A stretch of 48,382 nucleotides of DNA from UBA7887 sp964408735 (lineage in GTDB: Bacteria; Pseudomonadota; Alphaproteobacteria; UBA7887): the NCBI GenBank assembly GCA_964408735.1, contig CAYPAX010000022.1, forward strand, positions 1 through 48,382. Direction: 5' to 3'. Below, one piece after another: positions 41,102 to 48,382 of this stretch. Every line of letters begins with the position of its first letter. The first letter of the stretch is position 1. Made by a program: the position numbers and the translations under genes. The notes beneath the pieces were generated by a model. The model searched no databases. It was not told the origin of the DNA and worked only from the letters and a program-made list of their open reading frames with translations.

Positions 41102-43863
41102 GCCTGGCCGCGCTCAGTTTCGCGACCCCATGGCTGCTGGTCGTGCTGGCAGCCCTGCCGGTGATCTGGTGGTTGCTGCGGGTCAATCCGCCGGCACCCC
41201 GCCGTTTCGCCTTTCCCGCCGTGCGCCTGCTGCTCGGCTTGCGCGAGACCGAGGAGACCCCGAGCCACACGCCGCTTTGGCTGCTGCTGTTGCGCCTGCT
41301 GCTGGCCGCCTTGATCATCATCGCCTGCGCCGGGCCTTTGCTCGACGCCTCCCAAGAGGCCGAAAGCGATGGCCCGCTGCTGCTGGTGATCGACGACGGC
41401 TGGGCCGCGGCGCCGACCTGGCAGACGCGCCTGGCGCGGGCCGAGGCCTTGCTGGCGCGAGCCGAGCGGCAAGGCCGCGCGGTGATGGTGGCGACCACGG
41501 CGCCGGGAAACGAAGTCCCCATTAGCGGCCTGCTGACGGCTGCCGGGGCGCTGGAGCGCGTTCGTGCGCTCAGCCCCAAGCCGTGGCCGGTGGACCGCGC
41601 AGCGGCCAAACGCGACGTGGCCGAGGCGGCGGCGGACGTGGGTGAGGCCATGCAGGTGGCCTGGCTCAGCGACGGCCTTGCCGGCGGTCACGCCGCCGCC
41701 GACGAAGCTTTCGTCGCGGCACTCGGCGCACTTGGACCGCTGACCGTCTATGCGGCGCCGCAGGTGGCACGCGCCAAAGCCTTGTTGCCGCCGCGCGACG
41801 ATGGCGATGCTCTGAGCTTGCGCGCCAGGCGCGTGGCTGCGGGCGCGGCCGAGACCGTCGAGATACGGGCGCTTGCCGCGGACGGGCACATCTTGGCGCG
41901 CCAGGCCCTGAATTTCGACGCCGAGGCGACGGCCACCGAGGCCGTCCTGGAGGTGCCGACCGCGGTACGCAACGAGATCGCGCGTCTCGACATCGATGGC
42001 CAGACCAGTACCGGGTCGGTGATCCTGGTTGACGAGCGCTGGCGCCGGCGGCCGGTCGGGTTGGTTTCGGGCGGCGGCAGCGAGCGTAATCAGCCGCTGC
42101 TCTCAGAGCTCTACTATCTCGACCGCGCCTTGCAGCCTTTCAGCGAGGTCAGGCGCGGCTCCGTGCCCGAGCTGTTGGATAGTGGGCTGTCGGTTCTCGT
42201 GCTTGCGGATGTGGCGCGCCTGGTCGGCCAGGACCAGGTGCGCGTCGAAGGCTGGCTCGACGACGGCGGCGTGCTGGTGCGCTTTGCCGGGCCGCGGCTT
42301 TCCGAAGGCGCCGACGATCTGATGCCGGTGACGCTTCGCCTCGGCGGCGGCCGCGCGCTCGGCGGCACGCTGACCTGGGAACAGCCGATGCCGCTCGACG
42401 ATTTTCCTGAAGCCTCGCCTTTCATTGGCTTGGCCGTGCCCGATGACGTGCGCATCGAGCGCCAGGTACTGGCCGAGCCTGCGGTGGATCTGGCCGAGAA
42501 GACCTGGGCCAGGCTGGCCGACGGCACGCCGCTGGTAACCGCCGAGCGCCGCGGCAGCGGCTGGCTGGTGCTGTTTCACACCACCGCCAACACCGACTGG
42601 TCGTCGCTGGTGCTGTCGGGGCTGTTCGTCGACATGCTGCAACGCATCGTGGCCCTGGCCAATGGTGTCGACGAAGGCGACCTGTCCGCCTATCTGACTC
42701 CGCTGACCACCCTTGACGGTTTTGGCCGCCTGGGCGCCCCGAGCGCCGAGGCGACGGCCATTGCCGGCAGTGATTTCGCGACCACCGAGGTCGGACCGGC
42801 GCATCCGCCGGGCGAATATGGCGACGGGCCGCGGCGCCGCGCGCTCAACCTGGCGCCTGCGACATTGGCGCTGCGGCCGATCGAAGCGGTTGCCGGCATG
42901 CCGCCGACCCTGGATCTCGAGGCGCGCCGCGAGGTCGACCTGGCGCCCTGGCTGCTGCTCGCCGCCTATGTGCTGGCGCTGATCGATCTCGCCATCGCCC
43001 TCGGCATGCGTGGCGCCTTGCCGAGCCTGTCCCGCGGCGGCGCTACCTCGGCTGCCATCGCACTTGCCGTGCTTTTGGCATGGAATTCCGATGCGTTGGC
43101 GCAGGATGTGCCGCTTGACGACGCGCGTATCGTCGAGCTGACGGAGAAGACCCATTTCGCCTACGTGGTGACGGGCGATGCCGAGGTCGACGCGACCAGC
43201 CACCAGGGCCTGCGTGGGCTGGTGATGATCCTGCGCACGCGCACGGCGATCAAGCCCGGCCAGCCCGTCGGCATCGACCCCGCCCGTGACGAGCTCGCCT
43301 TCTACGCCCTCATCTACTGGCCGGTGACCGACAACCAGCGGCCGCTTTCGGACGATGCCCTGGCCAATATCGACGCCTATTTGCGGGCCGGCGGTATGAT
43401 CCTCTTCGACACCCGCGACCAGTCGCCCATCGATGCGATCGAGCGCCAGACCGGGGGCCAGGACAACAAGCTGGGGGCCATCCTCAGGGGCCTCAACGTG
43501 CCACCGCTGAGCCCGGTGCCGATCGATCACGTACTGCGGCGCTCGTTCTACCTGCTAGACGAGTTTCCCGGCCGTTGGCGCAGCGGCGAGCTCTGGGTCG
43601 AGCGCTACGAAGGCGACGTCAATGACGGCGTCTCCTCCATCATCATCGGCGGCAACGACTATGCCGGCGCCTGGGCGCTGGACGAGGACGGCTATCCGCT
43701 CTACCAGCTGGTGCCGGGCGGCCAGCGCCAGCGCGAGCTGGCCATGCGCTTCGGCGTCAATCTGGCGATGTATGCCTTGTCGGGCAACTATAAGGCGGAC
43801 CAGGTGCACATCCCGGCGATCCTGCGGCGGCTGGGACAGCCGACGCCGGACGTCACGGAGTAG
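41098..43863 (+). CDS. BatA/DUF4159 membrane protein
   Basis: A 921-residue inner-membrane protein. The N-terminal 90 residues are a BatA-type region with two helices (FATPWLLVVLAALPVIWWLL and HTPLWLLLLRLLLAALIIIA). The next VWA-like region lacks an intact DxSxS site: the equivalent is DDGWA at 99-103. A middle domain, then helices near 660 and 690, and a C-terminal DUF4159 domain follow (YVVTGDAEVDATSHQGLRGL to the end), a region related to type 1 glutamine-amidotransferase-like folds. ATG 41098 overlaps DUF58 by 4 bases; the open frame upstream is not family sequence. The complete set matches the conserved alphaproteobacterial MoxR/BatA operon of unknown physiological role. Confidence 0.9.
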   Translation: MSLAALSFATPWLLVVLAALPVIWWLLRVNPPAPRRFAFPAVRLLLGLRETEETPSHTPLWLLLLRLLLAALIIIACAGPLLDASQEAESDGPLLLVIDDGWAAAPTWQTRLARAEALLARAERQGRAVMVATTAPGNEVPISGLLTAAGALERVRALSPKPWPVDRAAAKRDVAEAAADVGEAMQVAWLSDGLAGGHAAADEAFVAALGALGPLTVYAAPQVARAKALLPPRDDGDALSLRARRVAAGAAETVEIRALAADGHILARQALNFDAEATATEAVLEVPTAVRNEIARLDIDGQTSTGSVILVDERWRRRPVGLVSGGGSERNQPLLSELYYLDRALQPFSEVRRGSVPELLDSGLSVLVLADVARLVGQDQVRVEGWLDDGGVLVRFAGPRLSEGADDLMPVTLRLGGGRALGGTLTWEQPMPLDDFPEASPFIGLAVPDDVRIERQVLAEPAVDLAEKTWARLADGTPLVTAERRGSGWLVLFHTTANTDWSSLVLSGLFVDMLQRIVALANGVDEGDLSAYLTPLTTLDGFGRLGAPSAEATAIAGSDFATTEVGPAHPPGEYGDGPRRRALNLAPATLALRPIEAVAGMPPTLDLEARREVDLAPWLLLAAYVLALIDLAIALGMRGALPSLSRGGATSAAIALAVLLAWNSDALAQDVPLDDARIVELTEKTHFAYVVTGDAEVDATSHQGLRGLVMILRTRTAIKPGQPVGIDPARDELAFYALIYWPVTDNQRPLSDDALANIDAYLRAGGMILFDTRDQSPIDAIERQTGGQDNKLGAILRGLNVPPLSPVPIDHVLRRSFYLLDEFPGRWRSGELWVERYEGDVNDGVSSIIIGGNDYAGAWALDEDGYPLYQLVPGGQRQRELAMRFGVNLAMYALSGNYKADQVHIPAILRRLGQPTPDVTE

Positions 43864-43868
43864 GGGCG

Positions 43869-45935
43869 ATGGAAAGCGCGCTCGGCATCGCCTTCTCGCC
43901 GCTGCTGCCGCTTTGGCAGTTGGGCCTGCTGGCCTTGCCGGCGCTGGTGTTGCTGGTCTTCGCGGCCAGGAGTCGGGCGCGCGGCGGCGGCTGGCGGACG
44001 CTGGTGCTGGCCATCCTCCTGCTCGGTCTGCTCGGCCCCTCGGTGAGCCGCGAGCAGCGCCGGCCGCTGCCCGACGTGGCTGCCCTGATCGTCGACCGCT
44101 CGGAAAGCCAGGTCATCGGCGAGCGGGCTGAGCAAACGGACGAGGCCGAGGCGGCGTTGGTCGAGGCGCTGGGCGGCTTGTCGGACTTGGAGACCCGGGT
44201 CGCGGTTCTGCCGCGCACGGACGGGGCCGAAGGCACGCGCCTGTTCGATGCCGCGGCGCGCCTGCTGGCGGACGTGCCGCCCGAGCGCCTGGCGGGCACG
44301 CTGTTGCTGACGGACGGCCAGGTGCATGACGCGCCCGCCGGCGAGGGTGCAGCGTCGCTCGGGCCGTTGCATGTCCTGCTCACCGGTGCGCCGGACGAGC
44401 GCGATCGCCGCCTGGCGCTGGAGCAGGCGCCTGGCTACGGCATCGTCGGCGACGAAGTGACCTTGACCGTGCGCGTGATCGACGACCGCGCCGAAGGCGA
44501 GCCTGTGACGCTGCTGGTCTCCGTCGATGGCGCGCCGGCGAGGCGCTTGCCGCTCAGGGTCGGCGAAGCGTCGGCGGTGACGGTGCCGATCGACCATGCC
44601 GGCGCGACGGCGATCGAATTGACCGTGGGTGCGAGTGATGACGAGCTGACGGCGCTCAACAACCGCGTGGTGGGGGTGGTCAACGGCGTGCGCGACCGCT
44701 TGCGGGTGATGCTGGTCTCGGGCGAGCCCAATATGGGACTGCGCAGCTGGCGCAACTTGCTCAAGGCTGATCCGTCAGTGGATCTCGTGCATCTCACCAT
44801 CCTGCGCCCGCCCAACACCTCGGACCTGACGCCGGTGCGCGAGTTGTCGCTGATACCGTTTCCGGCCGACGAGCTGTTCGCCGCCGATCTCGGCAAGTTC
44901 GATTTGGTGATTTTCGATAGCTATCACCGTCGCGGCATTCTGCCCATGCTCTATCTCGAGAACGTGGTCGACTATGTATTGGCCGGCGGTGCGGTGCTCG
45001 ATGCCGCCGGCCCCGCCTTTGCCTCGCCGCTCAGCTTGGCCTCGACGCCCCTCGGCAATGTGTTGCCGGCGCGGCCAAACGGCCAGATCCATGCCGCGCC
45101 CTTCCTGCCGCGTCTGACCGATACCGGCTATCGCCATCCAGTCACCAATGATTTGCCTGGCAATGGCGCGGACACGGAACAGGAGCCCGAGTGGGGGCGC
45201 TGGTTCCGTCATATCGGCGCCGATCTGCGTGGCGGCATTCCGCTCATGGAGGGCTTCGACAGCCAGCCCTTGTTGATATTGGAGCGGGTCGGCGACGGCC
45301 GCGTGGCGCAATTGCTGTCGGATCAGTCCTGGCTCTGGGCCAAGGGATTCGAGGGCGGCGGCCCGCAGTCCGACATGCTGCGGCGCCTGGTGCATTGGCT
45401 GATGAAGGAGCCCGACCTGGAGGAAGAGGATCTGGTCGCCGAAGCGTTGGACGGGCAGATCTTCGTCACCCGCCGCAGCCTGACGCCGGTGGACGGCGCT
45501 CTGGCCATAACCGGCCCGGACGGCGCCAAGAGCGAGCTGGCGCTGGAGGAGCGTGGCGACGGCACGGCCAGCGTACGCATCGCCGAGGCGGCGCCGGGCT
45601 TGTGGCGTTTCGGCCATGACGGCCACACGGCGATCGCCGTGCTCGGAGCGGCCGATAGCCGCGAGATGGAAGACGTGCGCGCCACCGAGGCAATTCTCGC
45701 CCCCCTGGCCGAGGCCACCGGCGGCGGCGTGGTCTGGCTGGCGGCGGACGGCGTTCCGGGCTTGCGCAAGGTACGCGCCGGTCGCACCGCGGCGGGGCGC
45801 GGCTGGCTCGGCCTGGTCGAGCGCCGCCGCCATCTCGTCACCGGCCTCGACCAGCACCCGCTGTTGCCGGCCTGGCTGCTGCTGGCCCTGGCCCTCGGCG
45901 GCTTGCTGGTAGCCTGGCGAACCGAGGGGCGGTAG
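43869..45935 (+). CDS. VWA/GATase-like membrane protein of the MoxR operon
   Basis: A 688-residue membrane protein with two N-terminal helices (about 10-33 and 43-58) and one C-terminal helix (about 665-684). After the second helix a VWA-type site is intact: VDRSES (Asp76, Ser78, Ser80). The centre (from about LRVMLVSGEPNMGLRSWRNL) has an alpha/beta layout like a type 1 glutamine-amidotransferase fold without an evident Cys nucleophile. The topology is that of proteins accompanying DUF4159 in MoxR operons. It starts 5 bases after the DUF4159 stop. Physiological role unknown. Confidence 0.82.
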   Translation: MESALGIAFSPLLPLWQLGLLALPALVLLVFAARSRARGGGWRTLVLAILLLGLLGPSVSREQRRPLPDVAALIVDRSESQVIGERAEQTDEAEAALVEALGGLSDLETRVAVLPRTDGAEGTRLFDAAARLLADVPPERLAGTLLLTDGQVHDAPAGEGAASLGPLHVLLTGAPDERDRRLALEQAPGYGIVGDEVTLTVRVIDDRAEGEPVTLLVSVDGAPARRLPLRVGEASAVTVPIDHAGATAIELTVGASDDELTALNNRVVGVVNGVRDRLRVMLVSGEPNMGLRSWRNLLKADPSVDLVHLTILRPPNTSDLTPVRELSLIPFPADELFAADLGKFDLVIFDSYHRRGILPMLYLENVVDYVLAGGAVLDAAGPAFASPLSLASTPLGNVLPARPNGQIHAAPFLPRLTDTGYRHPVTNDLPGNGADTEQEPEWGRWFRHIGADLRGGIPLMEGFDSQPLLILERVGDGRVAQLLSDQSWLWAKGFEGGGPQSDMLRRLVHWLMKEPDLEEEDLVAEALDGQIFVTRRSLTPVDGALAITGPDGAKSELALEERGDGTASVRIAEAAPGLWRFGHDGHTAIAVLGAADSREMEDVRATEAILAPLAEATGGGVVWLAADGVPGLRKVRAGRTAAGRGWLGLVERRRHLVTGLDQHPLLPAWLLLALALGGLLVAWRTEGR

Positions 45936-45938
45936 GGG

Positions 45939-46916
45939 GTGAAACTCTCCGTCCTCGACCTCGCCTATATCGGCGAAGGCTTCACGCCGGGCGATGCGCT
46001 GGCCAACGCGCTCGACCTGGCACAGCATGCGGAGGCCGCGGGCTTTGCGCGCTTCTGGCTGGCCGAACACCACAATCTGCCGGGCATCGCCAGCGCCGCC
46101 ACCGCCGTGTGCATCGGCCACGTCGCAGGCGGCACCAAGACCATCCGTGTCGGCGCCGGCGGCATCATGCTGCCGAACCACTCGCCGATGGTGATTGCCG
46201 AGCAGTTCGGCACATTGGCGACGCTATTCCCCGACCGCATCGACCTGGGCCTTGGCCGGGCACCGGGTACCGATCAGCGCACGCTACAGGCGCTGCGGCG
46301 CGGCCCGGACTCCTCGGAACGGTTTCCCCAGGACGTGGTCGAGCTGCAAGCCCTGCTCGGGCCGCCGCAGGAGAACCAAGCGATCCACGCGGTTCCTGGC
46401 GAGGATACCAACGTGCCGCTGTGGATTCTGGGCTCCAGCCTCTACGGCGCCCAACTCGCCGCCATGCTCGGCCTGCCTTACGCCTTCGCCTCGCACTTCG
46501 CGCCCCAGGCGCTGATGCAGGCGGTGTCGATCTACCGCGAGCGCTTCGAGCCGTCGGCGACGCTCGCAGAGCCCTATGTGATGGTCGCCTGCAACGCCGT
46601 CGTTGCCGAGGACGAGGACGAGGCGAGGCGGCTTTTCACCACGCCGCAACAGCAATTCACCCGCATGGCACGCGGCGCCCGCGGCCAACTGCCGCCGCCG
46701 ATCGACGACATCGAGAGCTTCTGGTCGCCGAGGGAGAAAGCGCAGGTGTCGGCGATGCTGGCCTGCTCGTTCCATGGCTCCCCGGCGACCGTCAAAGCCG
46801 AGCTGACAGCGCTGATCGAGGTCACCGGCGCGGACGAGCTGATCGTCGCGGCACAAATATGGGACCACCAGGCGCGGGTGCGTTCCTTCGAGTTGCTTGC
46901 CCAAGCAATGGCGTAG
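45939..46916 (+). CDS. LLM-class flavin oxidoreductase, MsnO8/YhbW-like
   Basis: A 325-residue luciferase-like barrel flavoenzyme. KLSVLDLAYIGEGFTPGDAL, FWLAEHHNLPGIASAATAV, GAGGIMLPNHSPMVIAEQFG and LGLGRAPGTDQ are the blocks of the single-component flavin-dependent group often annotated MsnO8/YhbW. Substrate unknown. The start is GTG 45939, three bases after the upstream gene, preceded by GGGGCGG and GGGG runs. It may be co-transcribed with the MoxR operon, but its role looks unrelated. Its stop is 37 bases before the Old Yellow Enzyme start, with GAGGAA in between. Confidence 0.9.
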   Translation: MKLSVLDLAYIGEGFTPGDALANALDLAQHAEAAGFARFWLAEHHNLPGIASAATAVCIGHVAGGTKTIRVGAGGIMLPNHSPMVIAEQFGTLATLFPDRIDLGLGRAPGTDQRTLQALRRGPDSSERFPQDVVELQALLGPPQENQAIHAVPGEDTNVPLWILGSSLYGAQLAAMLGLPYAFASHFAPQALMQAVSIYRERFEPSATLAEPYVMVACNAVVAEDEDEARRLFTTPQQQFTRMARGARGQLPPPIDDIESFWSPREKAQVSAMLACSFHGSPATVKAELTALIEVTGADELIVAAQIWDHQARVRSFELLAQAMA

Positions 46917-46953
46917 AGCATCTCCCGAAACTTCTGACGAGGAACCCCTACCG

Positions 46954-48072
46954 ATGACAAGCACCGATCTCTTCACGCCGATTACCATTGGCGGAATGCC
47001 GCTCTCACACCGCGTCGTCATGGCGCCGCTCACGCGCATGCGCGCCACGGTTCCCGGCAATGCCGCCAACGAGATGATGGCAACCTACTATGCCCAGCGT
47101 GCCTGTCGCGGCGGCTTGATTATCGCCGAGGCCTCCCAGGTCTCGGAGGACGGTCGCGGCGCGCCGTGCACGCCCGGTATCCATTCGCCCGAGCAGATCG
47201 CGGGCTGGAAGCTGGTCAGCGATGCCGTACATGCCGAAGGCGGCAAGATATTCCTCCAGCTCTGGCACATGGGCCGGCTGTCTCATTCTTCGCACCAGCC
47301 CGACGGCGGGCTGCCCATCGCCCCTTCGGCGGTGGCCGCCGACGCCATGATCATGACGCCCAATTTTGAGCGGGTGCCCGCGCCGGCGCCTCGTGCGCTG
47401 GAAACGGCGGAGATCCCCGGCGTCATCGAGCGCTATGTCCATGCCGCCCGCTGCGCCATGGAAGCCGGTTTCGACGGCGTCGAGATCCATTCCGCGAACG
47501 GCTACCTGCTGGAGCAGTTCCTGCAGACGCGCACCAACCGGCGCACCGATGCCTATGGCGGCTCCATCGAGAACCGTTGCCGGCTGGTGCTGGAGATCAC
47601 GCGGGCGGTTTGCGCCGTGTGGGGGGCGGAGCGGGTCGGCATTCGCCTGTCGCCCTACGGCATCGCCAACGACAGCGGCGAGGACGAGCCGATGCCGCTC
47701 TACTCCTACCTCGTCCGTGAGCTCGACACCCTCGGCCTGGCCTATCTTCACCTCATCGAGCCGCGGGCCAGCGGTGCCGGCCAGCGCGAGGTGGATCACC
47801 AGGGCGTGCCATCGGCGGCGGAGCTTTTCCGCCCCCTGTGGCGGGGCCCGCTGATCGCCGCCGGCAACTTCCGTGGCGACAGCGCCAATGCCATGCTGGC
47901 CAAGGGCGATGCCGACGCCATTGCCTTCGGCCGCTTCTTCATCTCCAACCCGGACCTTCCCGAACGGCTGCGCCTTGGTGCCGAGCTGACGCCATACGAC
48001 CGCGCGACATTCTACGGCGGCGGGCCGGAAGGCTATCTCGACTATCCGACGATGGACGCCGCCGCCGAGTGA
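46954..48072 (+). CDS. Old Yellow Enzyme, alkene reductase
   Basis: A 372-residue FMN-dependent ene-reductase of the OYE family, reducing electrophilic C=C bonds with NAD(P)H. LFTPITIGGMPLSHRVVMAP, QLWHMGRLSHSSHQPDGG, IHSANGYLLEQFLQTRTNRR with DAYGGSIENR, and FGRFFISNPDLPERL are the diagnostic blocks; the cofactor and catalytic residues appear complete. Bacterial relatives include NemA and xenobiotic reductases that detoxify maleimides, enones or nitrate esters. ATG 46954 follows GAGGAA and gives the family start; the frame remains open further upstream. Confidence 0.94.
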   Translation: MTSTDLFTPITIGGMPLSHRVVMAPLTRMRATVPGNAANEMMATYYAQRACRGGLIIAEASQVSEDGRGAPCTPGIHSPEQIAGWKLVSDAVHAEGGKIFLQLWHMGRLSHSSHQPDGGLPIAPSAVAADAMIMTPNFERVPAPAPRALETAEIPGVIERYVHAARCAMEAGFDGVEIHSANGYLLEQFLQTRTNRRTDAYGGSIENRCRLVLEITRAVCAVWGAERVGIRLSPYGIANDSGEDEPMPLYSYLVRELDTLGLAYLHLIEPRASGAGQREVDHQGVPSAAELFRPLWRGPLIAAGNFRGDSANAMLAKGDADAIAFGRFFISNPDLPERLRLGAELTPYDRATFYGGGPEGYLDYPTMDAAAE

Positions 48073-48088
48073 GCTGAGCGGCTCTTTT
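48061..48088 (+). terminator. Weak candidate intrinsic terminator of the OYE gene
   Basis: GCCGC (48061-48065) and GCGGC (48078-48082) form a 5-bp stem around the stop codon and are followed by TCTTTT. The stem is short with a long loop, so it is only a candidate; the arrangement right at the end of the gene is the main support. Confidence 0.3.
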
Positions 48089-48103
48089 CGGTCGGCAAGG
48101 GCG

Positions 48104-48247
48104 CTGGTCGCAAAGGTTATCGAACGGTTCGCACGGCGCCATGGCGAACCTTCACGGCAGACGAGTCCGGACAGAACCACCTGTTCTTGGAGCCGTCTCG
48201 TCCGCTATGCCGACGACATCGCGATGCCGGGCTGGCAGACAAGGCCT
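48104..48247 (+). pseudogene. Possible remnant of a reverse transcriptase
   Basis: A short in-frame stretch reads LVAKVIERFARRHGE, then near its end SRLVRYADDIAM, with LVRYADD resembling the catalytic motif of group II intron reverse transcriptases. There is no start, no upstream domains and no intron RNA structure visible, and the structured repeat begins at once. Either it is a decayed intron fragment or a chance match of seven residues. The tRNA-like or ribozyme parts are not seen. Confidence 0.25.
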
Positions 48248-48382
48248 AGAGCGTGTCGCGGTTATTTGGAGTCAGTTTGACCGGCCTCAGCGCCGCCCTG
48301 GCTAGGCGCGCGTCGCCGCGCGATGTAGGCGCATCGGGCAAGACGCGCAACGACGCCAGGGCGTCGCTGAGGCCGGCCTGCG
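48246..48382. mobile_element. Structured repeat, second copy, cut by the window edge
   Basis: The first 137 bases of the repeat at 30099-30366, in the same orientation, with about eight differences over the aligned part as counted by eye. It retains the terminal CTAGAGCGTGTCGC and both arms of the first hairpin (48281-48301 and 48356-48376). The rest lies beyond the window. Two copies 18 kb apart show that this is a dispersed family. Before it the 170-base stretch after the OYE gene holds only the possible reverse-transcriptase remnant. Confidence 0.82.

Noticed and set aside
48061..48382. CRISPR or tandem-repeat array at the window end
   Set aside because: There is one copy of a structured element here, with no regular repeat-spacer pattern.

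Overview
The window is dense, high-GC coding DNA with a strongly alphaproteobacterial gene set: MidA/NDUFAF7 beside lgt and pgeF, prs-rplY-pth-ychF, petABC with the Rieske gene first, proteins resembling DUF1285 and DUF6111, the MoxR-DUF58-DUF4159 operon, and a UbiK/BMFP protein divergent from lgt. The best guess is an environmental, aerobic, Rhodospirillales-like alphaproteobacterium. I see no rRNA, tRNA, CRISPR array or prophage.

Layout. 1-6.5 kb: an amidase, divergent from a soluble four-PAS histidine kinase and a small membrane protein; then proC, a YbjN-like gene and a UbiK-like gene on the minus strand. 6.5-16.9 kb: a long plus-strand housekeeping run (an internally deleted hldD relic, lgt, midA, pgeF, a lipoprotein, prs, rplY, pth, ychF, dienelactone hydrolase, FKBP, mtnP, an orphan TRAP binding protein). 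17-22.5 kb: the most unusual part, a tandem duplication on the minus strand of a two-gene module (exported MetX-like alpha/beta hydrolase plus family-5 extracellular solute-binding protein), with one binding-protein copy frameshifted and no permease nearby. 22.6-25.2 kb: a membrane sensor kinase and its single-domain response regulator. 25.2-26.7 kb: an unassigned spacer, a 180-bp element with perfect 36-bp inverted ends, and a DMT exporter whose stop codon lies in that element.

26.7-36.5 kb: a luciferase-like oxidoreductase; a secreted Vgb-type propeller with a haem c motif; a coiled-coil protein with a Rap1a/Tai-like C-terminus; a 268-bp structured repeat; the cytochrome bc1 operon petABC; divergent hemF; a PQQ-type propeller protein; and an exported alpha/beta hydrolase. 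36.5-39.2 kb: CCA-adding enzyme, DUF6111, Nudix and DUF1285 genes on the minus strand. 39.2-48.1 kb: the MoxR/DUF58/DUF4159/VWA membrane complex, a second luciferase-like oxidoreductase and an Old Yellow Enzyme. The window ends inside a second copy of the structured repeat.

What is new or odd: the duplicated hydrolase/binding-protein module, two families of short inverted-repeat elements that both end in C-TA-G and both contribute stop codons to adjacent genes, and the hldD deletion relic. Functions of the duplicated module and of the propeller and Rap1a-like proteins are inferred from domains only.
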